A stretch of 10,740 nt of DNA from Clostridiales bacterium (GCA_022777455.1 JALFGI010000221.1:1-10740); one strand, 5' to 3'; shown: positions 5,398 to 10,740, counted from the first letter of the stretch. Translations and numbers: made by a program. Notes: generated from the letters alone by a model not told the origin.

Positions 5398-6249
5398 ATG
5401 ACCTATCATAAGTATCATTTGAAAGAATTTTTTCCCCAGCTTGGGAACAGCAGCGTGGACCCGACGCTGACGGTGTATCTGCCGGACCTGATGGTGGAGA
5501 TGGGGCGGAAGGACCAGAAGCGGCCCTGTTTGCTGATCTGTCCCGGCGGCGCCTATGGCTGGTGCAGCCAGCGGGAGGCGGAGCCCATCGCGGTGCATTT
5601 TCTGCCGGAGGGATTTAATGTATTCGTTTTGAATTATTCCGTAGCCCCCAGCCGATTCCCCACCCAGCTGCGGGAGGTGGCGGCTGCCATGGAGCTGATT
5701 TACCGGAATGCGGATTGTTGGAATTGCGACGTAAACCGCATTGCGATCATGGGCTTCTCCGCCGGCGGACACCTGGCGGCCCATTATTCCACCTGCTTTG
5801 ACTGGCCGCAGGTGCGGGAGGTTTTCCCGGAGAGCAAGGCTGTTCAGGCATCCATTCTCTGTTATCCCGTCATTTCGGCGGACCCCGGGGTTGCCCATCT
5901 GGGCAGCTTTGAAAATCTGCTGGGCCACAGCCCCCTGACGGCAGAGGAAACAGCGCGCTTTTCCTGCCACCTGCAGGTGACAGACCATACACCCCCTGCC
6001 TTCCTGTGGCACACCGCGGAGGATGGGGCGGTCCCTGTGATGAACAGCCTCCTTTACGCCCAGGCCCTGGCAGCCCATCAGGTGCCCTTTGAGCTGCATG
6101 TTTATCCCTATGGCGGCCACGGCATGGCCACGGTGGATGAGCAGACCAACGACGGCCTGGCGCCTGGGGCAATGCACGCGGCGGCCTGGATCGGCGGAGC
6201 GAAGAAGTGGCTGCGTCTGACCTTTGGCAGGGAGGGATCGTTGCTGTGA
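5398..6249 (+). CDS. Alpha/beta hydrolase (BD-FAE / acetyl-esterase type)
   Basis: The 283-residue protein is a cytosolic alpha/beta hydrolase of the Aes/BD-FAE type, which cleaves short acyl esters, often acetyl groups on sugars. The oxyanion-hole motif is CPGGAY (48-53). The nucleophile is Ser121 in GFSAGG, with an HLAAHY helix behind it. The acid is probably Asp209 in TAEDGAVP, and His241 in YGGHGM completes the triad. No signal peptide or membrane segment is seen, so it acts inside the cell. The start at 5398 is preferred because GAGGAG lies 7 bases upstream; an in-frame ATG at 5392 is only one base from it. Its stop overlaps the next start (GTGA), so it is translated together with the membrane protein. 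The natural substrate is unknown. Confidence 0.92.
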   Translation: MTYHKYHLKEFFPQLGNSSVDPTLTVYLPDLMVEMGRKDQKRPCLLICPGGAYGWCSQREAEPIAVHFLPEGFNVFVLNYSVAPSRFPTQLREVAAAMELIYRNADCWNCDVNRIAIMGFSAGGHLAAHYSTCFDWPQVREVFPESKAVQASILCYPVISADPGVAHLGSFENLLGHSPLTAEETARFSCHLQVTDHTPPAFLWHTAEDGAVPVMNSLLYAQALAAHQVPFELHVYPYGGHGMATVDEQTNDGLAPGAMHAAAWIGGAKKWLRLTFGREGSLL

Positions 6250-6914
6250 AAATGCTGGAATACATCAAAGTCCAGAGAAAGCGGATTTTCATGTCTCTGT
6301 TCGGCGTCCTCATCAGCGGCGTCTGCGTGGGCTTTATGAAAATCGCCGCCTTCGGCGTGGACCCCTTCCAGGTGCTGGTGAGCGGACTGGATCACGCCAT
6401 TCCCATTGACTTTGGCACCTTGTACGTGCTGATCAACGCCGTGCTGCTGCTGTTCAGCCTGATTGCCGACCGGCATAACATCGGCATTGCCACCTTTATC
6501 AACCTGTTCCTGTTGGGCTACGTGGTGGACTTCACCAAGGCGGGGCTGGAAGATGTGTTCCCGGCTCCCGGTATGGTGATTCGTATTGGCTTCATGGTGC
6601 TGGGCATTGTGGTGCTGTGCATCGGCTCGGCGCTGTACATGACAGCGGACCTGGGCGTGTCCACTTATGATGCGGTGGCCATTGTGATGTCGAAGAAATG
6701 GAAATGGGGCCAGTTTCGGTATGTGCGCATCTGCACGGACCTGGCCTGTGTGCTTTTGGGCGGCCTGATGATTTATCTTGCCAGCGGAAGCGCTGGGGAG
6801 GTTGCTGCCTCCGTCGGCGTGGGCACCATTGTCACGGCCTTTTTCATGGGTCCGCTGATCGAGTTTTTCAATGAGAAAATCGCCCGGCCCATGCTGGGGG
6901 AGACAAAGCAATAA
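6246..6914 (+). CDS. YczE/YitT-like integral membrane protein
   Basis: The protein of about 222 residues has roughly six hydrophobic segments, near residues 14-31, 55-72, 77-92, 108-128, 160-178 and 185-200. Family-like features are the glycine-rich first helix followed by AAFGVDPFQVLVSGL, an internally similar second half with ADLGVSTYDAVAIVMSKK, and a short cytosolic tail. This two-fold repeat with G(V)xPF/STYD motifs is characteristic of the YczE/YyaS/YitT (COG2364) membrane proteins, whose function is not established. I choose GTG 6246 because GGAGGG lies 9 bases upstream; ATG 6252 would be 15 bases away. The GTG overlaps the hydrolase TGA, indicating translational coupling. The pair may handle a shared substrate (transport then de-esterification), but that is inference. 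Confidence 0.85.
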   Translation: MKMLEYIKVQRKRIFMSLFGVLISGVCVGFMKIAAFGVDPFQVLVSGLDHAIPIDFGTLYVLINAVLLLFSLIADRHNIGIATFINLFLLGYVVDFTKAGLEDVFPAPGMVIRIGFMVLGIVVLCIGSALYMTADLGVSTYDAVAIVMSKKWKWGQFRYVRICTDLACVLLGGLMIYLASGSAGEVAASVGVGTIVTAFFMGPLIEFFNEKIARPMLGETKQ

Positions 6915-6921
6915 AGAGAAC

Positions 6922-6961
6922 CCTGCTCAGAAAATATTTCGATTCTGGGCAGGATTTTTTT
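6922..6961 (+). terminator. Terminator of the hydrolase-membrane protein unit
   Basis: CCTGCTCAGAA (6922-6932) pairs with TTCTGGGCAGG (6943-6953), 11 bp with one G-U, followed by ATTTTTTT. It lies 7 bases past the stop codon. Confidence 0.9.
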
Positions 6962-7005
6962 GACATCGGACACAAAAATTTCATATGGGTATGAAAAGAT
7001 AATGC

Positions 7006-7034
7006 TTGACGAATTTGCTTTGCCGTGCTATACT
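7006..7034 (+). promoter_or_regulatory. Promoter of the perR-rubrerythrin operon
   Basis: TTGACG (7006-7011), a 17-base spacer and TATACT (7029-7034) lie 39 bases upstream of the perR start. Confidence 0.87.
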
Positions 7035-7040
7035 TTTGAT

Positions 7041-7061
7041 AAATAAGAACTATTCTTATTT
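7041..7061 (+). promoter_or_regulatory. Probable PerR operator (autoregulatory box)
   Basis: AAATAAGAA and TTCTTATTT form a perfect 9-bp inverted repeat around CTA. It covers the predicted transcription start, between the -10 and the ribosome binding site, where a bound repressor would block initiation. It resembles, but does not exactly match, the Bacillus Per box (TTATAATNATTATAA). As the gene directly downstream encodes a PerR-type regulator, autoregulation is the natural reading. Confidence 0.7.
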
Positions 7062-7073
7062 AGGAGGACCCCA

Positions 7074-7478
7074 ATGGAAAATACCGGTAAGCAATTTCGC
7101 AAGCGCAATGCGATTCTTGCCTGTCTTCGCCAGTCTGAGGCCCATCCTTCCGCGGAGGATATTTATCACAGCCTCCAAAAGGAGCACTCGGATATCTCCC
7201 TGGCCTCGGTCTACCGCAACCTGAAGCTGTTTAAGGATGAAGGGCTGATTGTCAGCCTGGGCTCCGTGAACGGTGTGGAGCGGCTGGATGGCCGGGTAGA
7301 GCCCCATGTGCATTTCGCGTGCACCTGCTGCAGTGCTGTGATGGATGTACCCGATGTGGAGGTTCCCGAAAGCGTATCCTATTCGGCAGCCCAACGGCTG
7401 GGATGCCGGGTGGAGAATACCCGGCTGGTGCTGACCGGCATCTGCAAAAACTGTATGCAAAATCAAAAAATCAATTAG
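7074..7478 (+). CDS. perR: PerR-type peroxide-sensing repressor (Fur family)
   Basis: The 134-residue protein has a Fur-family winged helix (HPSAEDIYHSL and ISLASVYRNLKLFKDEGLI at about 24-59) and a C-terminal metal-binding dimerisation domain. The regulatory site of Bacillus PerR (His37, Asp85, His91, His93, Asp104) maps to His24, Asp72 (RLDG), His78 and His80 (PHVHF) and Asp91 (VMDV). The aspartate at the position of Asp85 favours PerR over Fur or Zur. Structural zinc ligands are Cys83, Cys86, Cys124 and Cys127. With iron bound, peroxide oxidises one of the His ligands and the repressor leaves DNA. The N-terminus is about 13 residues shorter than in Bacillus. AGGAGG precedes the ATG. It heads an operon of oxygen- and peroxide-detoxifying genes, 12 bases upstream of the rubrerythrin start. 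Confidence 0.93.
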   Translation: MENTGKQFRKRNAILACLRQSEAHPSAEDIYHSLQKEHSDISLASVYRNLKLFKDEGLIVSLGSVNGVERLDGRVEPHVHFACTCCSAVMDVPDVEVPESVSYSAAQRLGCRVENTRLVLTGICKNCMQNQKIN

Positions 7479-7490
7479 GAGGAAAATGTT

Positions 7491-8081
7491 ATGAAAAAGT
7501 TTGTCTGCCCCGTCTGCGGCTATGTCTACGAAGCCGAGGAAATGCCCGCTGATTTCAAGTGCCCCGTCTGCAAGGTGGACGGCTCCAAGTTCAAGGTCAT
7601 GGAAGAGGGCAAGCTGGCTGCCGAGCATGAGTACGGCATCTACGCCAAGACCGTGAAGAACAATCCCGACATTTCCGACGAGGACAAGAAGTTCATCTTT
7701 GAGCAGCTGATGGCCAACTTCAACGGCGAGTGCAGCGAGGTCGGCATGTATCTGTGCATGGCCCGGATCGCCCACCGGGAGGGCTACCCCGAGATCGGCC
7801 TGTACTGGGAGAAGGCCGCCTACGAAGAGGCTGAGCACGCTGCCAAGTTTGCCGAGCTGCTGGGCGAGGATCTGGAGCCCAACATGAAGGCCACCACCAA
7901 GGACAACCTGGCATGGCGTGTTGACTGCGAGTTCGGCGCCACTGCCGGCAAGTTTGATCTGGCCAAGTGCGCCAAGAAGAACGGCCTGGACGCCATCCAC
8001 GACACCGTTCACGAGATGGCCCGGGACGAGGCCCGTCACGGCAAGGCTCTGAAGGGCCTGCTGGAGCGCTACTTTCGCTGA
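7491..8081 (+). CDS. Reverse rubrerythrin (N-terminal rubredoxin domain plus diiron domain)
   Basis: The 196-residue protein has the reversed rubrerythrin layout: an N-terminal rubredoxin-like FeCys4 domain with CPVC (6-9) and CPVC (24-27), then a four-helix ferritin-like diiron domain. The diiron ligands lie in [23 protein letters not shown], and [15 protein letters not shown] near the C-terminus, giving the two Glu/ExxH-type motifs of the family. Such proteins, known from Clostridium acetobutylicum, reduce H2O2 (and O2) to water in the cytosol, taking electrons from NADH through a flavoprotein and a rubredoxin. Both partners are encoded directly downstream here. AGGAGG is 7 bases upstream of the ATG. 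Repression by PerR of orthologous genes is established in clostridia, and the co-transcription with perR suggests the same here. Confidence 0.95.
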   Translation: MKKFVCPVCGYVYEAEEMPADFKCPVCKVDGSKFKVMEEGKLAAEHEYGIYAKTVKNNPDISDEDKKFIFEQLMANFNGECSEVGMYLCMARIAHREGYPEIGLYWEKAAYEEAEHAAKFAELLGEDLEPNMKATTKDNLAWRVDCEFGATAGKFDLAKCAKKNGLDAIHDTVHEMARDEARHGKALKGLLERYFR

Positions 8082-8106
8082 GCGGGAGAAACCTTCGGAA
8101 GACCCC

Positions 8107-8577
8107 GTGGCGCTGCGCAACCTGACCTACGGTTTGTTTGTGATTACCGCCAGGGAGTCTGACAAAGATAACGGCCACATTGCCAATACCGCGTTCCAGG
8201 TGGGAGCCAATCCCACCAGGATTGCAATTTCCGTCCAGACGGGCAACCTGAACAAGGAGCTGATCGAGAAGGGCGGGAAGTTCAATGTCAGTGTGCTGAC
8301 CGAGAGCGTTCCCTTCGAGACCATCCGGCACTTCGGTATGCAGTCCGGACGGGATGTGGACAAGTTCGCCGATTTCAAAGCAGTGGAGCGCAGCCACAAC
8401 GGCCTTTACTACCTGACGGAGAACGTGAATGCCATGTTCTCCTGCGAGGTCAAGGAAAAATTTGACCTGGGCAGCCACATGCTCTTCATTGGCGAGGTTA
8501 CCGAATCCAAGGTCCTGGGCGACGGCGCCCCCTGCACCTACGCCTACTACCACAAGGCCATCCGGCCCAAGGTTTGA
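8107..8577 (+). CDS. Flavin reductase-like FMN-binding protein
   Basis: The 156-residue protein belongs to the flavin reductase-like split-barrel family (PF01613): ALRNLTYGLFVITARE at the N-terminus, NTAFQVGANPTRIAISV (probable FMN-binding region, about 27-43), FNVSVLTES, and the closing HMLFIGEVTESKVL...APCTYAYYHK segment. It probably oxidises NAD(P)H and passes electrons to rubredoxin, and so to the rubrerythrin. In several clostridia and acetogens the same domain is fused to a rubredoxin (high-molecular-weight rubredoxin, Hrb); here the rubredoxin is a separate gene 84 bases downstream. The start is unusual: the frame is open back into the rubrerythrin gene and has no ATG before family homology begins, so GTG 8107 is used, with GGAAGA 5 bases upstream. 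It lies 25 bases past the rubrerythrin stop. Confidence 0.88.
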   Translation: MALRNLTYGLFVITARESDKDNGHIANTAFQVGANPTRIAISVQTGNLNKELIEKGGKFNVSVLTESVPFETIRHFGMQSGRDVDKFADFKAVERSHNGLYYLTENVNAMFSCEVKEKFDLGSHMLFIGEVTESKVLGDGAPCTYAYYHKAIRPKV

Positions 8578-8621
8578 CGCCTGTTTGCAGGTCGCTTAAA
8601 AAACAAGTTTTTGATACGATA

Positions 8622-8640
8622 GGGGAGCCGTGTGCTCCCC
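8622..8640 (+). other. Intercistronic hairpin upstream of the rubredoxin
   Basis: GGGGAGC and GCTCCCC form a perfect 7-bp stem with a 5-base loop. It is not followed by a T-run (TGAGAAAAAAGG), so it is unlikely to stop transcription fully. It sits between the flavin reductase stop and the rubredoxin ribosome binding site, and could mark a processing site or stabilise the downstream part of the operon mRNA. Confidence 0.6.
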
Positions 8641-8661
8641 TGAGAAAAAAGGAGAAAAACG

Positions 8662-8796
8662 ATGAAGTACGTTTGCAATGTGTGTGGCTGGGTCTATGAC
8701 GAGGAAGAGACCGGTGTGAAGTGGGAAGACCTTCCCGAGGATTTTGCCTGCGAGCTGTGCGGTGTTGGCAAGGAAGATTTCAGCCCTGAGGAGTAA
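8662..8796 (+). CDS. Short rubredoxin (44 residues)
   Basis: The gene encodes MKYVCNVCGWVYDEEETGVK and continues WEDLPEDFACELCGVGKEDF to residue 40, ending in SPEE. It is a one-iron electron carrier with Cys5, Cys8, Cys33 and Cys36. Standard rubredoxins have about 52-54 residues; here the loop after GWVYD that normally reads like DPDNGIAPGT is about 8 residues shorter, as in the 45-residue rubredoxin of Desulfovibrio desulfuricans. The second Cys pair reads CELC rather than the usual CP(V/L)C, so the conserved proline is missing. The probable job is to shuttle electrons from the flavin reductase upstream to the rubrerythrin. AAAGGAG lies 7 bases before the ATG. Its last codons contain the ribosome binding site (GAGGAG) of the next gene. 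Confidence 0.93.
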   Translation: MKYVCNVCGWVYDEEETGVKWEDLPEDFACELCGVGKEDFSPEE

Positions 8797-8801
8797 CCGC
8801 C

Positions 8802-9131
8802 ATGAAGATTCGTATTAACAAGGATGTTGTGGAGTTCACTCCTGAGCACGCCGCGGAAGCTGCGGAACTGGAAGCCCTGTGGGTGAAGATGGGCAACTGC
8901 GTCGGCGGGAACAAAACCCTGTCTCCCATCGGTGTCTATATCCCCAGTGAGAACAAGACCGCCGTGTTCCATATCGACGGCCTGTCTGAGCAGGAGGCCA
9001 AGGAGATTCCGGTCATCCGGGCTCCTTATGACACTGACGTTTACTGCGTCACCTGCAACAAGACCCAGCACGTCAAGGCCGGCGAGCCCATTCCCTTCTG
9101 CTGCGGCAGACTGATGGAGATTCTGGACTAA
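8802..9131 (+). CDS. Protein with C-terminal desulforedoxin-like Cys4 site
   Basis: The 109-residue protein ends in VYCVTCNKTQHVKAGEPIPF followed by CCGRLMEILD. Cys82, Cys85, Cys100 and Cys101 match the desulforedoxin pattern C-x2-C-x(14-15)-C-C-G-x2-M, found as a stand-alone protein or as the N-terminal Fe(Cys)4 domain of desulfoferrodoxin. The first 80 residues are not recognised; they contain EFTPEHAAEAAELEALWVKM (an amphipathic helix), a lone Cys33, and a beta-rich stretch. The superoxide reductase iron site of desulfoferrodoxin (several His and a Cys in an HxxxH-type arrangement) is absent, so this is not a normal superoxide reductase. It starts 5 bases after the rubredoxin stop and uses GAGGAG inside that gene, so it is tightly coupled. 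A role as another electron carrier or metal-bound partner in peroxide defence is inferred from context; a zinc instead of an iron site is equally possible. Confidence 0.8.
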   Translation: MKIRINKDVVEFTPEHAAEAAELEALWVKMGNCVGGNKTLSPIGVYIPSENKTAVFHIDGLSEQEAKEIPVIRAPYDTDVYCVTCNKTQHVKAGEPIPFCCGRLMEILD

Positions 9132-9145
9132 GCGAATAGGAAAAG

Positions 9146-9176
9146 AGGAAGCGGTGAAATGCCGCTTCCTTTTTTT
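9146..9176 (+). terminator. Terminator of the perR operon
   Basis: AGGAAGCGG (9146-9154) pairs perfectly with CCGCTTCCT (9162-9170) and is followed by a T-run to 9176, 15 bases past the last stop codon. The group II intron remnant begins two bases later. Confidence 0.93.
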
Positions 9177-9177
9177 G

Positions 9178-9275
9178 GTGCGCCCGGTGAGCGCACGTTC
9201 ATAGGGTGAAAGTCCCGAAGTCGCCCGGCAGCGGGAAGACTAAGGAAAGAAAGTGGCGAGACCAATTGCCAGCCT
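9178..9275 (+). mobile_element. 5' fragment of a group IIC intron
   Basis: The sequence starts GTGCGCCCGG and folds as GTGCG(C)/(G)CGCAC, the 5' end and first helix of a bacterial group II intron. It then reads ATAGGGTGAAAGTCCCGAA, which closely matches the corresponding part of domain I in class C introns such as the one from Oceanobacillus iheyensis (recalled by eye), followed by a GACTAAGGAAAGAAAGTGGCG stretch reminiscent of the intron's AATCTGAAGGAAGCGG region. It begins directly behind a rho-independent terminator, the preferred target of class C introns. No intron-encoded reverse transcriptase and no domain V hairpin is found in the rest of the window, so only part of domain I survives. 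The right boundary of the fragment is approximate. Confidence 0.8.
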
Positions 9276-9398
9276 CCTACCCGATTATCGTTTTTGTAAT
9301 TTTGGGAGAGCAACACACTCTTTCATGCAGGATGTGATTTTCCCTGCTCAGAAACCCTGTTCATTTTGATATTGAGCGAAACGCAAGGATTATCATGG
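9276..9398 (+). other. Non-coding stretch between intron remnant and acyltransferase promoter
   Basis: I see no gene, RNA fold or repeat of note here. It is AT-richer than the operon to the left and presumably marks where the intron was cut or the acyltransferase region was joined. Confidence 0.4.
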
Positions 9399-9427
9399 TT
9401 GCGTATTCATACAGGACATGATATAAT
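9399..9427 (+). promoter_or_regulatory. Promoter of the acyltransferase gene
   Basis: TTGCGT (9399-9404), a 17-base spacer and a perfect TATAAT (9422-9427) lie 47 bases upstream of the start codon at 9475. Confidence 0.75.
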
Positions 9428-9474
9428 AACCGAATAAAGTGAAAAACAAAAAGCCTTTCCAATAAGGGGGACGC

Positions 9475-10491
9475 ATGAGAATGGATCAAGAAATGACGCC
9501 ATTAAACGATAGAAATGCAGACCAGGCAGTATCCTCTCTAAGCAATACGTTTTACGCCTATAAAGCGATGGCCATTGTGTTTGTGGCGATGATGCACTGC
9601 GTCTATACCACAAGACCCGTTTCGCGGGCAGCGGGGGCCTTCGGCCTTCTGGGCGTTCCGATTTTCTTTTTTACAGCAGGCTTTTTCTTTGACAGGCGGG
9701 AAAGTACAAAAGTCTTTTGGAAAAAGAAAATGAAGTCCATTGTGATTCCGTGGATTTTATATGGAACCCTGCTGTATCTCTTTGCCTGTGCGCTTAACAA
9801 TTTCTCGAAAGTTGAGCTTCCTTTTTCGAAATGGATTTTTGGTAATGGATCATGGCTGTATTTTGTGCCGGTTTTAATTCAGTGCTTTATCTTATTCAGG
9901 ATATGTGATAACAAATGGTTTGACAGGGTTGTTTTCCTGCTGTTTATTCTGTCCAACGTCCTTTGCGTGTGTGGTATTATTGAAGATTTGCCTTGGTATT
10001 CCCAGTATCAAATGGTGTTTAACTGGTGCGGCTTTTTCCAGCTGGGAATGCTTGCCAGAAAGAACATATTGACTGTGATGAAGCTTTTGAACCAGAAACC
10101 GGTAAAAGCTGCCGCAGTGGGGCTATGGATTCTGTCAGCGATTTATTACTTTACAACAGATTACGCTGGATATTGGTCCCCCGTTGCATTGGTTCATGAG
10201 CTTTTGGGCATTGTCGCATTTTTTGTTATTGCCGATACTTGTCTGAATAAAGTCAATTTGCTGGTGGATATCGGAAGGAATACCTATGTCATTTTTTTCC
10301 TGCATATGCAGTTCGGCATTCCCACGGTGAGACGGATTTTTACGCCGTTGGGCATCATGAAGCATGAATGGCTGCTGTTTCTGCTTCAACCTGCATCCAT
10401 TGTCCTTTCTGTGTATGCGGGAATCAAAGCGGTGCAATGGATATCGAAAAAACTCGGCCTGGAAAAAATCACGCGGGTTTTCAGAATTTAG
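9475..10491 (+). CDS. Acyltransferase-3 family membrane protein
   Basis: The 338-residue protein is an integral membrane acyltransferase of the acyltransferase-3 family (OafA/WecH type), which O-acylates cell-surface polysaccharides, peptidoglycan or other exported molecules. The family's early histidine is His41 in VFVAMMHCVYTT at the end of the first membrane helix, and the second helix shows the signature-like VPIFFFTAGFFFDRR (61-75), followed by the basic loop KVFWKKKMKSIVIPWILY. About ten hydrophobic segments follow, including a late IFFLHMQFGIP (near 275-285), typical of the C-terminal part. GGGGG lies 4 bases from ATG 9475 and 10 bases from an in-frame ATG at 9481, so either may be used. 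Codon use is AT-richer than the neighbouring redox operon, which may mean it was acquired separately. It is a single-gene unit with promoter and terminator; no glycan cluster is visible. Confidence 0.9.
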   Translation: MRMDQEMTPLNDRNADQAVSSLSNTFYAYKAMAIVFVAMMHCVYTTRPVSRAAGAFGLLGVPIFFFTAGFFFDRRESTKVFWKKKMKSIVIPWILYGTLLYLFACALNNFSKVELPFSKWIFGNGSWLYFVPVLIQCFILFRICDNKWFDRVVFLLFILSNVLCVCGIIEDLPWYSQYQMVFNWCGFFQLGMLARKNILTVMKLLNQKPVKAAAVGLWILSAIYYFTTDYAGYWSPVALVHELLGIVAFFVIADTCLNKVNLLVDIGRNTYVIFFLHMQFGIPTVRRIFTPLGIMKHEWLLFLLQPASIVLSVYAGIKAVQWISKKLGLEKITRVFRI

Positions 10492-10566
10492 GATGTGTGT
10501 TCGTCCTCAGAGCGTAGAATGGGATATTGGAATATCAACGGCATGAATGCTCATAAAAAAGAATCG

Positions 10567-10594
10567 GGGGGCGGAATTTTCCGCCCCCTCTTTT
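10567..10594 (+). terminator. Terminator of the acyltransferase gene
   Basis: GGGGGCGGAA (10567-10576) pairs perfectly with TTCCGCCCCC (10579-10588) and is followed by TCTTTT, 75 bases past the stop codon. The loop is only two bases in this register, so the actual loop is probably TTTT or larger. Confidence 0.85.
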
Positions 10595-10606
10595 GGTATG
10601 AAGAAA

Positions 10607-10631
10607 ATGCCCACCCGAATGGGGTGGGCAT
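10607..10631 (-). terminator. Hairpin, probable terminator for leftward transcription
   Basis: ATGCCCACCC (10607-10616) pairs perfectly with GGGTGGGCAT (10622-10631). There is no T-run on the plus strand, but on the minus strand the stem is followed by TTTCTTC, so it could end a gene that enters from beyond the right edge. Confidence 0.5.
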
Positions 10632-10648
10632 CAGACCGTCGAGAAACC

Positions 10649-10673
10649 CCAGTTTTGTGTCAAGCAAAACTGG
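10649..10673. repeat. Inverted repeat of unknown role
   Basis: CCAGTTTTG (10649-10657) and CAAAACTGG (10665-10673) form a perfect 9-bp stem with a 7-base loop, 17 bases to the right of the previous hairpin. Neither side has a clean T-run (TGTTTTG on plus, GGTTTCTC on minus). It may be a second terminator of a tandem pair or a dispersed palindromic repeat. No gene is seen between 10492 and 10740. Confidence 0.5.
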
Positions 10674-10740
10674 TGTTTTGAATCGATTTTGGACAAAAAT
10701 AGAGGAAATATAAGGATTTGCAAAAGGATGTGGGTATCTT

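Noticed and set aside
5278..6177. Minus-strand 299-codon open frame opposite the hydrolase
   Set aside because: The opposite strand has an intact catalytic triad and a good start; this frame has no recognisable motif.
6921..6933. 13-base sequence CCCTGCTCAGAAA repeated at 9342-9354
   Set aside because: A single 13-base match within 10 kb is close to chance expectation, and the first copy is simply one arm of a terminator.
6960..6988. Extra TTGACA-led promoter upstream of perR
   Set aside because: The only -10 candidates at 17-18 bases (ATATGG, TATGGG) are poor, and a far better promoter lies at 7006-7034.
7056..8120. Minus-strand 354-codon open frame opposite perR and rubrerythrin
   Set aside because: Its sequence is the low-complexity Leu/Val/Gly/His-rich mirror of two well-identified genes on the other strand.
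8802..9131. Annotation of this gene as desulfoferrodoxin / superoxide reductase
   Set aside because: Only the Cys4 desulforedoxin-type site is present; the His4Cys iron site of superoxide reductase is missing and the domain order is wrong.

Overview
The window reads as chromosomal DNA from a strictly anaerobic Firmicute of the Clostridia, most likely an Oscillospirales-type gut bacterium. This is inferred from moderately GC-rich coding sequence, strong AGGAGG-type ribosome binding sites, sigma-A promoters with 16-18 bp spacing, tRNA genes with encoded CCA, a PerR/reverse-rubrerythrin/rubredoxin operon, a ferredoxin-thioredoxin-reductase-like protein and a group IIC intron remnant. No species call is possible from the sequence alone.

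Left end (1-1440): an IS110-family insertion sequence on the minus strand. Its DEDD/serine transposase runs off the left edge with only the C-terminal tail missing. Upstream of it lies a roughly 155-nt structured non-coding stretch, closed by an 11-bp stem, that fits the position and size of an IS110 bridge RNA. Next (1463-3539, minus) is one transcription unit: a consensus promoter, a 358-codon ORF joining an unassigned N-terminal region to a MerR-type regulator (with a good internal start), then a DUF362 gene broken by a single-base deletion, then a perfect 14-bp terminator.

Middle (3557-5326): three tRNA genes, Ser(UGA) on minus, Ser(GCU) on plus and Leu(CAG) on plus, each with its own promoter and terminator. 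Interleaved are a GNAT-like protein and a 64-residue protein with the CxC/CxC/CHC cysteine pattern of the ferredoxin:thioredoxin reductase catalytic subunit. A second, orphan terminator-like hairpin follows the tRNA-Leu. Then come a two-gene unit, an alpha/beta hydrolase overlapping a YczE/YitT-like membrane protein by GTGA, closed by a terminator.

Right (7006-9176): an oxygen/peroxide-defence operon. It holds perR behind a promoter with a 9-bp inverted repeat between the -10 and the ribosome binding site, then a reverse rubrerythrin (N-terminal rubredoxin domain), a stand-alone flavin reductase, a 44-residue rubredoxin with a shortened loop, and a 109-residue protein with a C-terminal desulforedoxin-like Cys4 site behind an unrecognised N-terminal region. 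The likely logic is NAD(P)H to flavin reductase to rubredoxin to rubrerythrin to H2O2/O2, repressed by PerR. The operon terminator is followed directly by the 5' end of a group IIC intron, a class known to insert behind terminators; only a piece of domain I remains.

Far right (9399-10740): an AT-richer acyltransferase-3 membrane protein with its own promoter and terminator, then two further perfect hairpins in non-coding DNA.
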